Shown: positions 8,713-18,918, numbered from the stretch's first letter. The stretch: 47,248 nt of DNA from Proteocatella sp049670425 (GCA_049670425.1 JBATTG010000174.1:1-47248); one strand, 5' to 3'. A program made the numbers and translations. Notes: generated from the sequence alone by a model not told the origin.

Positions 8713-10134
8713 CTAATCAATAATATCTTCATTAAGTTGGCTTAATATATATTTATTGTTTAACCAAAAACACTGTTTAGGATATTGTCTTCCATCAGGC
8801 AATTCATATGTGTCATTCGAATCCCTTGCATGGGGTCTTACATGACAAACTCTATTTTCTGATGCATTTGGAAAATTATTATAATTTCTATTATTTTTTT
8901 TAGTTATAATAAGTCCATCATTTATTACTTTCCTTGTTTGCTCCCATACCTTGTATACATTTTCTTCCAAATCTTTATATGGAATATTCCAAAACTGGCT
9001 ACCTCGAAGTCTATAAATCCCTTCACTGTCTTCTTTGTAAACTACAAAAAGAAACTTTGTCTGACTCAGATATAATCCAAACGTTGACTCTTCCCAATTT
9101 TCTTCAATCAGTTCTTTAAATTTGAATGTTGGAAAGGACATACTTTCCTTAATACTGTTTTTATTGCTTATTCGTATCGTTTTGACCACAATATTTGCTT
9201 TTACAAATTCTTCAGCACTATTTCCTTTAATTCCAAGAATTCTGTATGCCAATATCGCTTCTAAATTTTTAGGCTTTTTGTCAAACTCTATTTTGAAATC
9301 AAAACACAATTTATCAATACTATATCCTTTATAATTACGAATTTTTTTAACCACATAATCTTCAAACGAATCTACATCATCTTTTGCAATTACCTCATAT
9401 GTTATTTTATTTGGTACAATATAGTTATTTAATATGTATGTCATGTAAGAGTTCTTAAATGCAAAAGCCCTCGGTTTTGCTAATTCGCTACTAAACGGTT
9501 GCTTTCTTGTGTCTGCCGAAGTTGCTGCTTTAGTTGCAGCTCCAAGATAAAGAGTATCCCCTTCTGACAGCTCATGAGCCTTTCCTTCTCTTATTTTTTT
9601 AACTATTTTTTCAAAATCATTTTTTATTATCAGCAAGTCCTGTTTTGGCGGAGAGAATAATTTTGCAAAATCAATTCTATAATCTAATCTATTTGAAACT
9701 TCACTTTGGTATAGGTAATAGATAATCAAAATCAAATTTGATTTATTCCAAAAATGGCTAGTTAAAAAATCTTCATCTACAACTGCAAAATAGTCTATCA
9801 TTGTTATAATAAGCCTTTCTTTAGCTGAAAAACTTCCATTTTTATTAATTCTGTATGGTGTGACTTTTAATTCAACCCCAGCCTTATCAAAATCTGACTT
9901 TGAATCATTATTGCATTTATAGTGGAAAAAACATTCCTCTATAAGCTCTCCTAGACCTCCCTTGTGTTTCTTATTTTCATAATTAAAAATTTTTTCAGGT
10001 TGATGAACCTCAGTTTTTTTATTAAAATATGCTTCCCTAATATCAAGAAAAGTCTTTCCTATAAGATTTTTTGCATATTTTTCTATACTGTTCGGACAAG
10101 TTTCATCATACCCTTTTTCATATTCATAATCCAA
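8713..10134 (-). CDS. Type II restriction endonuclease, Sau3AI/MutH family (predicted GATC)
   Basis: 473 residues beginning with TTG, eight bases after GGAG. The N-terminal MutH-like domain shows the catalytic pattern of the family: Glu in GGLGELIEECF, then Asp and E-x-K in SDFDKAGVELKV (about residues 80-92). The C-terminal half has the second, usually non-catalytic MutH-like domain of Sau3AI (FPTFKFKELIEENW ... FLFVVYKED). Sau3AI cleaves GATC and is blocked by C5 methylation, which matches the adjacent methyltransferase. Low GC and the clustering with other nucleases suggest acquisition by transfer. Confidence 0.88.
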   Translation of the reverse strand: MDYEYEKGYDETCPNSIEKYAKNLIGKTFLDIREAYFNKKTEVHQPEKIFNYENKKHKGGLGELIEECFFHYKCNNDSKSDFDKAGVELKVTPYRINKNGSFSAKERLIITMIDYFAVVDEDFLTSHFWNKSNLILIIYYLYQSEVSNRLDYRIDFAKLFSPPKQDLLIIKNDFEKIVKKIREGKAHELSEGDTLYLGAATKAATSADTRKQPFSSELAKPRAFAFKNSYMTYILNNYIVPNKITYEVIAKDDVDSFEDYVVKKIRNYKGYSIDKLCFDFKIEFDKKPKNLEAILAYRILGIKGNSAEEFVKANIVVKTIRISNKNSIKESMSFPTFKFKELIEENWEESTFGLYLSQTKFLFVVYKEDSEGIYRLRGSQFWNIPYKDLEENVYKVWEQTRKVINDGLIITKKNNRNYNNFPNASENRVCHVRPHARDSNDTYELPDGRQYPKQCFWLNNKYILSQLNEDIID

Positions 10135-10226
10135 AATATTTACTCCAATCTATTTAATAATTCCTAAAGTACCTATCATATACTATTTTATTAAGAACCT
10201 TAATTTAATCTTCCAAACACAAAATT

Positions 10227-10997
10227 TTAGGGTTTAAAAATCATATCATTATGGTATTCAATAAAATCTTTATTTGGTAAAAATCTACGTGGCAATTCAA
10301 TTGATTTATCTTTAATATCCAATATCCATTTTTTTGTTGCTAAATCACATTTTTCATTTTCTATAATTGATGAAACTCTAACATGATATTCCTTATCTAT
10401 TGTTATAAATCCCCTATCAAAAGCTTTATCATGTAGAGGATTTAGACAAAGTCCATTTTCAGGATTTGTTCTTTCTCTTTTTTCATCACATATATTCCAC
10501 GGTTTTATGTGGCTTGCTATTAATAATTCTTGCTTCGCAATACCTGTCATACAACAGTGATTACCATATGCACTTAAAACTGCTTTTCTGAAAAAATCTT
10601 GACCAACTCTTTGCTTAATGATTTGTTCCCTATATTTACCTAAAGGAATATCTTCATATTCTAAAATAAAATGCTTTTCAAAGTTTTCTTTTTTATAATC
10701 TGAAATTATAATTCTACTTTCCATTGATAATAATTCCCAATCATTATAGAACTCGTTCCATATTACCGATTCCATCTTGCACCCATGAGCCAAGCCTTTT
10801 ACTCCTCGCTTTTTTAATTCAGGATCATGACTAGCCAAATTGCACATCTTCATAGAAACGGAAGATGGTGTTCGTTCTATAATTCTTGATAATTCAATTA
10901 TATCTTTATTTGTTTTGTTTATTTTACCGAAAGGAGTTTTGCAATATAAATCAAATGCTAATATAGTTTCTTCTCTAGTCCAAATTCTTTTAGCCAT
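10227..10997 (-). CDS. HNH endonuclease (restriction-associated, HNH_2-like)
   Basis: 256 residues, start behind a perfect AAAGGAGG site. An N-terminal domain (residues ~1-100, R-x-W-T-R-E-E-T) precedes a C-terminal HNH nuclease: LIASHIKPWN supplies the first His, then NPENGLCLNPLHDKAFDRGF gives the central Asn and final catalytic region. Proteins of this layout are common stand-alone or accessory restriction nucleases. It lies 92 bp upstream of, and co-directional with, the Sau3AI-like gene. Whether it belongs to the same system or is an independent defence gene is open. Confidence 0.85.
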   Translation of the reverse strand: MAKRIWTREETILAFDLYCKTPFGKINKTNKDIIELSRIIERTPSSVSMKMCNLASHDPELKKRGVKGLAHGCKMESVIWNEFYNDWELLSMESRIIISDYKKENFEKHFILEYEDIPLGKYREQIIKQRVGQDFFRKAVLSAYGNHCCMTGIAKQELLIASHIKPWNICDEKRERTNPENGLCLNPLHDKAFDRGFITIDKEYHVRVSSIIENEKCDLATKKWILDIKDKSIELPRRFLPNKDFIEYHNDMIFKP

Positions 10998-11097
10998 AAT
11001 TTTTCCTCCTTTAATTTTTGAAGCCTTTCAATTTCTGCTTCAATTATATCACATCGTCCAATAATGACCGCATTAGAATTCCCCGGTATTTATATAC

Positions 11098-11145
11098 AAA
11101 AAAAGCTGAGAAATTCTGGCATTTCGTCAGATATCTCAGCTTTTT
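11098..11145 (-). terminator. Intrinsic terminator for the SLC12-like gene
   Basis: On minus, AAAAAGCTGAGA ... TCTCAGCTTTTT with inner TCTG/CAGA pairing, then a T-run (A on plus at 11098-11104). It lies just past the stop at 11156. Confidence 0.9.
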
Positions 11146-11155
11146 ATTCAAAATC

Positions 11156-13264
11156 TTATATCAGCGCATCCTCGAGCCCTCCAGAGGCCAGAAAGAATAT
11201 GCTGCTTGGTGAATTGTCAATCATTTGAGTCATTATTTCGTATCTTCCCGGCATGCCGACTATATCCAAATCAGCAGGATTCTCATACAGGCGGTCTGTA
11301 AACTTGCCTGTATATACTCTTATCTTTGTATTTCTAGGAAGTCTGGCTTCATCGATGAATTCCACCATGTCTTTAACAGTCTGTTTTTTCACATCATCAC
11401 TTTCAACAACCCTGCAAAGGTTGATCTCAGCATTGAAATTCCTGCTGAATTGAAGTGCACACAGTATAGCAAGGTCATTGTTGGGACTCTTGTCACGCAG
11501 CCAGAGGTTTATTTTCTTTTCGAGTCCAAGGTTATACTTGGGGTGAAGCCACAGACATCCTACCGATATTTTAAGAGGCTTGATAGAATACAAGATACTC
11601 TTCATTTTCTCTCTTTTTTGAACCTCTTCGCTGATTGTAAACAGTATCATATTAGGCGGAAGGAAGCTGCTCTTGAGGCACTGCATGGATGGAACTATTA
11701 TTGACTCGAAACTTGGCGCTGTAACCGCTATTTTCTGAACAAATACCTGCTGGTCTTTCAGAGGTTTTAGGACCTCTTCCACTTGCTTGTCATAGTCCTT
11801 TTCATCCCAATCATGTGGATATGAAGTCAGATAATATACTCTTCCTGAAGGATATACCAGATTATGCACGAAGCGGGATATTCGCCTGAAGTCTTCAGGC
11901 TTTTCAATAGGTATGGCAATCGCTGGTTTCCAAAGTCTTGGATGATAAGGTATGGTTGCTGTTTTTTGAGCCGCCCACTCGGCTATGGATATAAATACCC
12001 CTCCTCTTACATCCCCAAGTGGAGAAACGAGGTTCTTTTTCTTAAGTGCCCTGTAGAATACTACGGTAGTGGCCAAGGTGACCATTGTAAATATCGGATT
12101 GATAAGAATCATGACCGACAGACATCCAACCGTCCCTATGATAGGTACGATAATAGACATCTTCATGCTTGGTCTGTAGCTTATGATACCGGTAATCTGT
12201 TCAAGAAACACGACAAGATTTATCATTGCATAAGTAGTCAGGAAGAACATTGTCAGAAGTTCGGCCAGGCTGTTCAGATTTCCTGCGAGGATAACAAACA
12301 GTGATATCAATGATGAAAGCAGTATAGCATTGGACGGCTCTCCATTTTTATTATTTTTAGACAGCAGTTTGGAAAATATGACAACTCCGTTTTCTGCAAG
12401 GGCCGAAAGTGTTCGTGGTGCGCTTACCATGGTAGACAGGGCAGACGAAAGCACGGCTCCCATTACCCCTGCGATAATCAGGAATTTAAAACGTGCAAGT
12501 TTGAAGATTATATTTGTATCTGCTATAAGCATTTCCGGGCTGGCCTGATGAGCAAACCAGTATGCTGCAAAAATATAGACTACAAGACCGGTAAATACGG
12601 CCGCCAGAGTGCCTTTTATGATGCTCACTCTTGGATTTTCCAGGTCGCCTGACATTGTGGCCCCGGTAAGGACACCCGTTACGGCTGGAAAGAATATGGC
12701 AAAACTGGTCCAAAAGTCGGCTTCTGGGTATGTTCCTGTAAGCATTATGCCATCTGGATTCAGGTTCGGTCCGGCAAGAAATGAAAGCAGTGATAATCCT
12801 ACTGCTACAAGTATTCCATACTGAAGACGAAAGGCCAGCTTTGAGCTTATCAGCGAGATTGCTGACAGGATGAACCATGTGATTACACCTACCGTTATAG
12901 CCGAATGGGAAGGAAAGAAAAACACCCACAGTTCGCTGAAACCTGCAATATAAAATGCTATGGAAATGGCCTGTGAAATGTAAAGCGGTATTCCAATTGC
13001 TCCGCCCATTTCAAGGCCTAATGAACGCGTTATTATGGCGTATGCGCCTCCAGGGCCTATCTTTATATTTGTAAGCATAGATGACATTGAAAGCGTCGTA
13101 GATATCGTAATAATGTGAGCCAGGGCAATAATAATGATTGCTCCGCCAAGCCCGACGTTGCCAACTACCCAGCCCAGCCGCAAGTACATTATTACGCCCA
13201 ATATTGTAAGCAGCGTAGGGGTATATACCCCTTCAAAAGTCTTTAATCCGCCTGATTTAGTCAT
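11156..13264 (-). CDS. SLC12-type cation-chloride cotransporter homologue (APC superfamily)
   Basis: 702 residues. Residues ~1-420 form about 12 membrane segments beginning with FEGVYTPTLLTILGVIMYLRLGWVVG, the signature start of the NKCC/KCC (SLC12) family. GPGGAYAIITRSLG and GATMSGDLENPRVSI follow, both hallmarks of this group. Residues ~430-702 are a large cytosolic C-terminal domain, as in eukaryotic and archaeal family members. The family co-transports Cl- with Na+ and/or K+. The ions used here cannot be read from the sequence. The gene appears single, with an AGAGGAG ribosome-binding site and its own terminator. Confidence 0.85.
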   Translation of the reverse strand: MTKSGGLKTFEGVYTPTLLTILGVIMYLRLGWVVGNVGLGGAIIIIALAHIITISTTLSMSSMLTNIKIGPGGAYAIITRSLGLEMGGAIGIPLYISQAISIAFYIAGFSELWVFFFPSHSAITVGVITWFILSAISLISSKLAFRLQYGILVAVGLSLLSFLAGPNLNPDGIMLTGTYPEADFWTSFAIFFPAVTGVLTGATMSGDLENPRVSIIKGTLAAVFTGLVVYIFAAYWFAHQASPEMLIADTNIIFKLARFKFLIIAGVMGAVLSSALSTMVSAPRTLSALAENGVVIFSKLLSKNNKNGEPSNAILLSSLISLFVILAGNLNSLAELLTMFFLTTYAMINLVVFLEQITGIISYRPSMKMSIIVPIIGTVGCLSVMILINPIFTMVTLATTVVFYRALKKKNLVSPLGDVRGGVFISIAEWAAQKTATIPYHPRLWKPAIAIPIEKPEDFRRISRFVHNLVYPSGRVYYLTSYPHDWDEKDYDKQVEEVLKPLKDQQVFVQKIAVTAPSFESIIVPSMQCLKSSFLPPNMILFTISEEVQKREKMKSILYSIKPLKISVGCLWLHPKYNLGLEKKINLWLRDKSPNNDLAILCALQFSRNFNAEINLCRVVESDDVKKQTVKDMVEFIDEARLPRNTKIRVYTGKFTDRLYENPADLDIVGMPGRYEIMTQMIDNSPSSIFFLASGGLEDALI

Positions 13265-13471
13265 TTTTTCTCCTCTGAAAAATAAAATATGATTTAAACT
13301 TATATTCCCCTAATTTCCTTATTTCTATGTAAATTTAAAATATACATTGTCAAGAAACTATTATACCTCAATCCTAAGCATCCAAGCAATCAAAAGGGAA
13401 TTCTCTATGAATATTCTAAATGATAAGTTGCTAAATTTCAACAACAAAATATGAACAAATTTTCGAGCAAC

Positions 13472-13518
13472 AAAAAAGAGCTGAAACGCAACATCATATC
13501 CGTTGTGCTTCAGCTCTT
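13472..13518 (-). terminator. Intrinsic terminator for the amino-acid permease
   Basis: On minus, AAGAGCTGAA...TTCAGCTCTT with extra inner pairing (CACAAC/GTTGCG), followed by TTTTTTG. Confidence 0.9.
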
Positions 13519-13534
13519 ACATATTGAAATTACT

Positions 13535-14887
13535 CTATTTTAATTTAGTAAACTTGCTTTTTCTTGCAAAGTATACTGGAAGTCCTACCGCTGTAAGCGC
13601 CAGACCTATTCCTGCATTCATTGGCTGAGTTACTATAGTGTTTATTACTATATAAGCTCCTCCTAGTATTCCTATTATCGGAACCACTGGATAAAATGGA
13701 ACTTTGTATGGTCTAACTAAGTCTGGCTGTTTCTTTCTAAGAACGAAAACCGCGCCAAATGTCATGGTATAGAATATCCAGATAACAAACATTACAAGGT
13801 CTGTAAGCTGGTCGAATTTACCTGAAAATACCATTACTATTGAAATCACAAGTATTAGAATTCCACTGTTTACTGGTGTTCCAAACTTAGGACTAAGCTT
13901 TGAAAGCACTTTGCTAAACGGCAGCTGGTTTTCGGTTGCCATTGCATATGGTATTCTGATTCCCGTCATTATATAACCGTTTAATGCTCCGAATATCGAT
14001 ATCAATATTCCTATGGTTATTATCTTTCCGCCACTCTCTCCAAAAAGAACTTTGGCAACGTCTGCCGCTGGTGTTGGCGTCGCAGCAAGTGCTGATGCTG
14101 GCAATGCAAAAAGATAGGCCGTATTTATAAGAAGGTATACACCCATAGCCAGTGAAAGTCCGCCGATTATTGCCTTTGGAAGATCTTTTCCCGGATTCTT
14201 CATTTCGCCTGCAAGTGCTCCAACGTTCATCCAACCATCGTAGGCAAACATTATTCCAATAAGTGCTGAACCCAGGCCTGTAGCCACTGGATGATTGATA
14301 TCAGTCATTGGTAAAAGTCTGGCAACACCGCCACCATCATACATAAGTCCTACGATTATTATTGCTATCAATGGTATAAGCTTTCCTACAGTAGCAACCG
14401 TCTGAATCATTCCACCTGTCTTTGAACCAAATGAGTTCATCAATATTAAAAATGCAATCGTTGCTATCGCTATAGGGTTTAACATTCCATCAGATAATCC
14501 CATCAAAGAAATTGCCTGAGTTGCAAATATTATTGAAAGTGCCGCAATTACGGCTGGGAAATATATTACACTTTGAGCCCATCCCAGAAGGAATGACCAC
14601 ATCGGTCCGTAGCTTTCTTCCAAATAAGTTATCATTCCACCTGTTTTTGGAATCGCCGCAGCAATTTCTGCCACTGTAAGTCCTCCACATATGGTTATAA
14701 TTCCTCCCACAACCCATGCCAACAGTCCCAGTCCTGGAGCTCCGGTAGCCGTAAAAACTGCTGTAGGCTTAAAGAAAACGCCTGATCCGATAACCATTCC
14801 AACAACGATTGCAAGCGCAGGTACAAAACCTAACGTCTTTTTCAATCCGCCATCAGCAATATTTTCATTTTTTACTGTCTTTTCCAT
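13535..14887 (-). CDS. APC-family amino-acid permease (SteT/LAT-like exchanger)
   Basis: 450 residues with about 12 predicted membrane helices. The start region LGFVPALAIVVGMVIGSGVFFKP contains the G-S-G motif in TM1 that binds the substrate amino group in APC transporters. TM6-region sequence ALIGIMFAYDGWMNVGALAGEMKNPGKDLPKA is typical of the LAT/SteT group. Such proteins exchange or import amino acids such as serine, threonine or aromatic residues. The substrate is not determined. The gene is divergent from an HTH-cupin regulator, a usual local regulator for amino-acid permeases. Its ribosome-binding site is AAAGGAGATT. Confidence 0.88.
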   Translation of the reverse strand: MEKTVKNENIADGGLKKTLGFVPALAIVVGMVIGSGVFFKPTAVFTATGAPGLGLLAWVVGGIITICGGLTVAEIAAAIPKTGGMITYLEESYGPMWSFLLGWAQSVIYFPAVIAALSIIFATQAISLMGLSDGMLNPIAIATIAFLILMNSFGSKTGGMIQTVATVGKLIPLIAIIIVGLMYDGGGVARLLPMTDINHPVATGLGSALIGIMFAYDGWMNVGALAGEMKNPGKDLPKAIIGGLSLAMGVYLLINTAYLFALPASALAATPTPAADVAKVLFGESGGKIITIGILISIFGALNGYIMTGIRIPYAMATENQLPFSKVLSKLSPKFGTPVNSGILILVISIVMVFSGKFDQLTDLVMFVIWIFYTMTFGAVFVLRKKQPDLVRPYKVPFYPVVPIIGILGGAYIVINTIVTQPMNAGIGLALTAVGLPVYFARKSKFTKLK

Positions 14888-14946
14888 AATTAATCTCCTT
14901 TAAAAATAAGATAATTTCATTGTTCAATAGAAATATGATATTATAT

Positions 14947-14982
14947 TGTACTAAATATATGATATATTGCATTTTTAGTACA
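14947..14982. promoter_or_regulatory. Inverted repeat in the divergent permease/regulator promoter region
   Basis: TGTACTAAA (14947-14955) and TTTAGTACA (14974-14982) form a perfect 9-bp inverted repeat with an 18-base spacer. It lies 60-95 bp upstream of the permease start, in the 379-bp gap between permease and HTH-cupin gene. It is a candidate operator for the HTH-cupin protein. The rest of the gap is AT-rich and shows no other clear signal. Confidence 0.45.
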
Positions 14983-15266
14983 GCACATTATACCATACGT
15001 ATAATATATAATACAATAAGTTTCTACAAGGAAATTCAACCTATCATGTACCACCTTGCAACCCCTGGTATAATTAATTTATTATCAATAATCCCTAATC
15101 CCAGAAAGCGTTATCCCCGCTGGTTTTCATCTTAAATAAACAGCTAAATTTTTCGTCGTATAATTCACAAACCTATCTAAATTATTGAACCCTTCTATAA
15201 AAATATGTTATAATCAATTATCAATACTTGCATTAGTATTACAAACCCAAAAGGAGCGAATTCGAT

Positions 15267-15827
15267 TTGGATAATATAAATATAATTATAGGAAAGAATC
15301 TTAACAGATATCGAAAAAGCAAGGGCTTCAGCCTTGACAAGGTTTCTGACATGACGGGCGTAAGCAAGGGCATGATTGGCCAGATTGAAAGAGGCGAAAC
15401 CAACCCATCCATCTCTACTTTGTGGAAGATAGCAAACGGTCTTCATATTTCTTCAACTTCCCTGATGGAAGCAGAACCTCATGAATTAGTAATACTTAAA
15501 AAGAAAGATCTGACACACATAACTGAGGATAATGAGAAATACAAGGTTTTTACCACCTTCAGGTTTGATTCCAACAAAAAATTCGAAGTGATGATTGTAG
15601 ACCTTGAGGCCGGATGTGTACATAATTCAGAGCCCCATGAAAATGGCGTTGAGGAACATATTTATGTAAGCAAGGGCGAATTTGAACTTACTGTTCAGGG
15701 CACCAGCTACAGGCTCTCAGAAGGTGATTCGATGAAATTCCTTGCTGATAAGGCCCATGAATACCGAAATTTATCTAATGAACTGGCTACGCTTCATACC
15801 ATTATCTATTACAATAGCAGCTGGTGA
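15267..15827 (+). CDS. XRE-family HTH regulator with C-terminal cupin
   Basis: 186 residues starting at TTG, ten bases after AAGGAG. Residues ~7-62 are a Cro/C1-type helix-turn-helix (LDKVSDMTGVSKGMIGQIERG, TNPSISTLWKIANGL). Residues ~110-180 are a cupin (HENGVEEHIYVSKGEFEL ... LSEGDSMKFLADKAHEY), which in this family binds a small effector or metal. Regulators of this architecture usually control a neighbouring amino-acid or polyamine transporter. The divergent permease and the inverted repeat between them are the likely targets. A very long hairpin terminator follows. Confidence 0.9.
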   Translation: MDNINIIIGKNLNRYRKSKGFSLDKVSDMTGVSKGMIGQIERGETNPSISTLWKIANGLHISSTSLMEAEPHELVILKKKDLTHITEDNEKYKVFTTFRFDSNKKFEVMIVDLEAGCVHNSEPHENGVEEHIYVSKGEFELTVQGTSYRLSEGDSMKFLADKAHEYRNLSNELATLHTIIYYNSSW

Positions 15828-15877
15828 TTACGGTTTTGCAATCACTTAGCTGAAGCTTATATAAGCTGTTTATTTAA

Positions 15878-15932
15878 AAAATTCAAAACAAAAAGCAGGG
15901 ATTTAAAAATCTCTGCTTTTTGTTTTGAATTT
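15878..15932. terminator. Long, near-symmetric terminator hairpin
   Basis: ATTCAAAACAAAAAGCAG pairs with CTGCTTTTTGTTTTGAAT, and an inner GATTT/AAATC pairing extends it. It can act in either direction, but only the HTH-cupin gene (+) and the end of the GGDEF-EAL gene (-) flank it. Confidence 0.85.
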
Positions 15933-16016
15933 GAAGCATCTGTAAGAACACTTCTGCTCCTAAAATAATTGTTACGCCAGCCTTCGCTTGACAAAACAAG
16001 CTTGGTTTTCTGTTTG

Positions 16017-18695
16017 CTATTTCAGTGTATAAATCTGATTATATCCATTTTCAACATCTTCAACCTCAAGAGGCCTGCTGAAATAATATCCCTGTATGGC
16101 ATCACATTTTCCTACAATAAGCCTTCTTACCTGGTCATAGTCTTCAATGCCTTCAGCAATGACTTTCAGTTTCAGGCTATGAGCCAAGGCTATCAAGCTA
16201 TCCATGACTGCAATATTTTCAAGCTCAAGGAATTTTATGCTCAGCATTCTGTCAAATTTAAGGGTATCAATCGGCAAAAATGTCAGATAACTTAAGGAAG
16301 AAAATCCTGTTCCAAAATCATCTACGGCAATTTTGATGCCATGGGCTCTCAATTCATTTAAGAATATAATTGTAGTGTCCTTGTGTTCAAGAAAAACGCC
16401 TTCGGTTATCTCAATTACAATCTGCTCCGGCTTCACCTTGTTTTCCTCGAGCAAATCGAAAAGAAAAGTTTTATAGGCTATATCGTGGATTTGCATAGCT
16501 GAAAAATTAATGGATATCGGTTTTGACGAAAATCCTTTTTGGTTCCATATACTGATTTGCTCCACCACCATTTTGGTTACAATCCTGCCCATGGGTATTA
16601 TGAGCCCATTTTCTTCGGCAATAGGAATGAACTCCGCCGGAGATATGTTATGATTCCTAAGTCTTACAAGGCCTTCATATCCTATGGTTTGGCCAGAATG
16701 GATATCCACCTGCGGCTGGTATACCATTTTAAATTCATCCCTGGCGATAGCCTGTTTCAATATGACCTTTATATCCAGCTTGGCCCTTAGATGGTCCGCC
16801 ATCTTGCTGTCAAAAAATACATAGTTGTTTTTCCCATTGTTCTTGACTTCATACATTGCCAGGTCCGCATTCATTATGAGCTGGTCTATGTCATTGCTGT
16901 CTTTTGGAAAAACCGAAACACCCATGCTAAATTCCACCTTGACTTTATTGTCTTCCACCATAAATTCTTCATCCATAAGTAAAAATATCTTCAATATGAA
17001 ATTCACAATTTCATGATTTTTTTCTCCACATTCGTAAAGTATTAGAAACTCATCCCCTCCAAACCGGGAAACAAAAACAGATGAATTTGTAAGTTCTCCC
17101 AATTTACCGGAAATATATTGAAGCACTTTATCTCCGAACAAATGTCCAAGAGAATCATTGATTCCTTTGAAATTATCTATGTCCAGCAGTATTACTGCGC
17201 CACTTGTCCCGGCACTCAGCACCTTGCTGGCTTTTTCATGAAAACTTCGGCGATTTGGCAGATTCGTCATAGGGTCATGGTCCGCCAGAAAACGTATATG
17301 TTCTTTTTGTGTGTTTATTTCCTCTATCTGCACCGTAAGTTCTTCTTCAGAAGCCATGAGCAGGTCGTTTTTATATGATATTTCCTGATTGAAAAATTTG
17401 ATTTGTTCGATATAATTGTGGACCCTTGCCAGCAAATCGTTGATTGAATTGGTTACCCCGGCAAAAGGATTATCTTTTGACAGACTAAGCTGGCAAACGA
17501 CATTTTTATGGATATTTATGTTTTGAATCTGTTCATCCATTACAACTAGATTGTTGTTAAGCTCTATGAAGTTCTCCTGCATGCCACTTAGGGCTCTTGA
17601 TATTTCTCCGATTTCATCCTTTTGATGAGTATACATTTCAAAATCCTTATTCTCATATATATCGAAATTGAACGTTGCCATCTTGTCGATTACGCGGGCA
17701 ATACTCAGTACCGGCCGTGTCATATAATTCGAGATAAGAACTATAAATCCTAGAATAATCAGGATTGTGATTGCATATATCCAAGTCAGAACGTCTAATA
17801 ATGACCTTGATTTTTCCAAAACTTCACTTTTATCTATAACCGATATGTATTTCCAGCCGCTGTAAGGTGAGATATATACATTGAAGATTTTATCTATTCC
17901 ATCAAGTCTTCCCTCAAAAGATTTCCCATTGTATTTATCGATTGAATGGAATATTGCGATGCCTGCATCATCGACAGAGCTCAGCATCCACTCTTTATTG
18001 CCAGGGCTGTTTATAAAAACATCATTGGGACTGAGAATATTTACGTATCCAGACCTTCCATAGTTTACTTCATTGATACTTCTCATCAAATCATTGAGTT
18101 CAAGATCAAGACTGACAACCCCGATTTTTCTACCATCTGAAACAACACTTTTAGTTGCACTTATAACTAGATCCTTCGATACCTTCATCATATAGGGTTC
18201 TGATATGACGACTTCTGAGCTGTCTATCGCTTGCATGTACCAGCCCCGCTCTCTTGGGTCATAATCTCCGGAGGGTCTGAAGGCCGGGTACTCGATATAG
18301 CCTCCGTTTTCTATTCCAAAAGATACAAATGTCACTATATCATAATTTTTCTGGATTGACTCAAAATATGTCATGATTTGGGATTCGCTTTGAGTATCTT
18401 GAAACTTGAAGGTATCCACATCAAAATTCGTGTAGTTGTTAATCTTAGGGTCTACATTGATTAATTTTTCATCCTCTGAAATCATTGATATTAAATTTTT
18501 CATATTTTTCAGCATTGAATCATCAACATGGTCCGCTGTTTCTTGAAGAAGTTCATTATGCTGTTCAATATTGTTGTCATACAGCCATTTTTCAACATTG
18601 TCTTTTATGTAAAAATCTCCAATAATATATGGCACCAGGCAGCCTATTATTACACTCATAATCAGTTTATTTTTTATCGACAAATTTTTAAACAT
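16017..18695 (-). CDS. Membrane Cache-sensing GGDEF-EAL protein (c-di-GMP turnover)
   Basis: 892 residues from the ATG at 18695, which has ATAGGTG upstream. Layout: TM helix ~10-28, extracytoplasmic dCache sensor ~30-300 (PAFRPSGDYDPRERGWYMQA is a Cache hallmark), TM ~308-330, HAMP ~330-385, a linker with coiled-coil character, GGDEF ~480-640 with intact SRFGGDEFLIL, and EAL ~650-885. The EAL motif reads E-G-L. The other catalytic positions are kept: NFSAMQI, EITEGVF, VDDFGTGFSSLSYL, LKFDR, IAEGIED, QGYYFSRPL. Both cyclase and phosphodiesterase activity are therefore possible. The gene stands alone. Confidence 0.93.
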   Translation of the reverse strand: MFKNLSIKNKLIMSVIIGCLVPYIIGDFYIKDNVEKWLYDNNIEQHNELLQETADHVDDSMLKNMKNLISMISEDEKLINVDPKINNYTNFDVDTFKFQDTQSESQIMTYFESIQKNYDIVTFVSFGIENGGYIEYPAFRPSGDYDPRERGWYMQAIDSSEVVISEPYMMKVSKDLVISATKSVVSDGRKIGVVSLDLELNDLMRSINEVNYGRSGYVNILSPNDVFINSPGNKEWMLSSVDDAGIAIFHSIDKYNGKSFEGRLDGIDKIFNVYISPYSGWKYISVIDKSEVLEKSRSLLDVLTWIYAITILIILGFIVLISNYMTRPVLSIARVIDKMATFNFDIYENKDFEMYTHQKDEIGEISRALSGMQENFIELNNNLVVMDEQIQNINIHKNVVCQLSLSKDNPFAGVTNSINDLLARVHNYIEQIKFFNQEISYKNDLLMASEEELTVQIEEINTQKEHIRFLADHDPMTNLPNRRSFHEKASKVLSAGTSGAVILLDIDNFKGINDSLGHLFGDKVLQYISGKLGELTNSSVFVSRFGGDEFLILYECGEKNHEIVNFILKIFLLMDEEFMVEDNKVKVEFSMGVSVFPKDSNDIDQLIMNADLAMYEVKNNGKNNYVFFDSKMADHLRAKLDIKVILKQAIARDEFKMVYQPQVDIHSGQTIGYEGLVRLRNHNISPAEFIPIAEENGLIIPMGRIVTKMVVEQISIWNQKGFSSKPISINFSAMQIHDIAYKTFLFDLLEENKVKPEQIVIEITEGVFLEHKDTTIIFLNELRAHGIKIAVDDFGTGFSSLSYLTFLPIDTLKFDRMLSIKFLELENIAVMDSLIALAHSLKLKVIAEGIEDYDQVRRLIVGKCDAIQGYYFSRPLEVEDVENGYNQIYTLK

Positions 18696-18918
18696 ATACA
18701 ACACCTATCCGCTTCAACTGTTTAGCCTGAAACTAATCTTGAATTTTATAATCTAATGGCCGTCATCCGCTCGCATTTGAGTTGATATAACCTTGGAATT
18801 ATTATTATATATTATACCATTAGAACCGTCAACTCTGCATCCTTTTTATATCTAATCTATTAATTATAATATAAGATTTTCGGAAGTTTCAATTCAAAAA
18901 AAACAGCCCTCCTTAAAA

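Noticed and set aside
15877..15932. A repeat or mobile-element end because of the long perfect inverted repeat
   Set aside because: Its position just after a stop codon and its T-run fit a terminator. No target duplication or second copy was seen.
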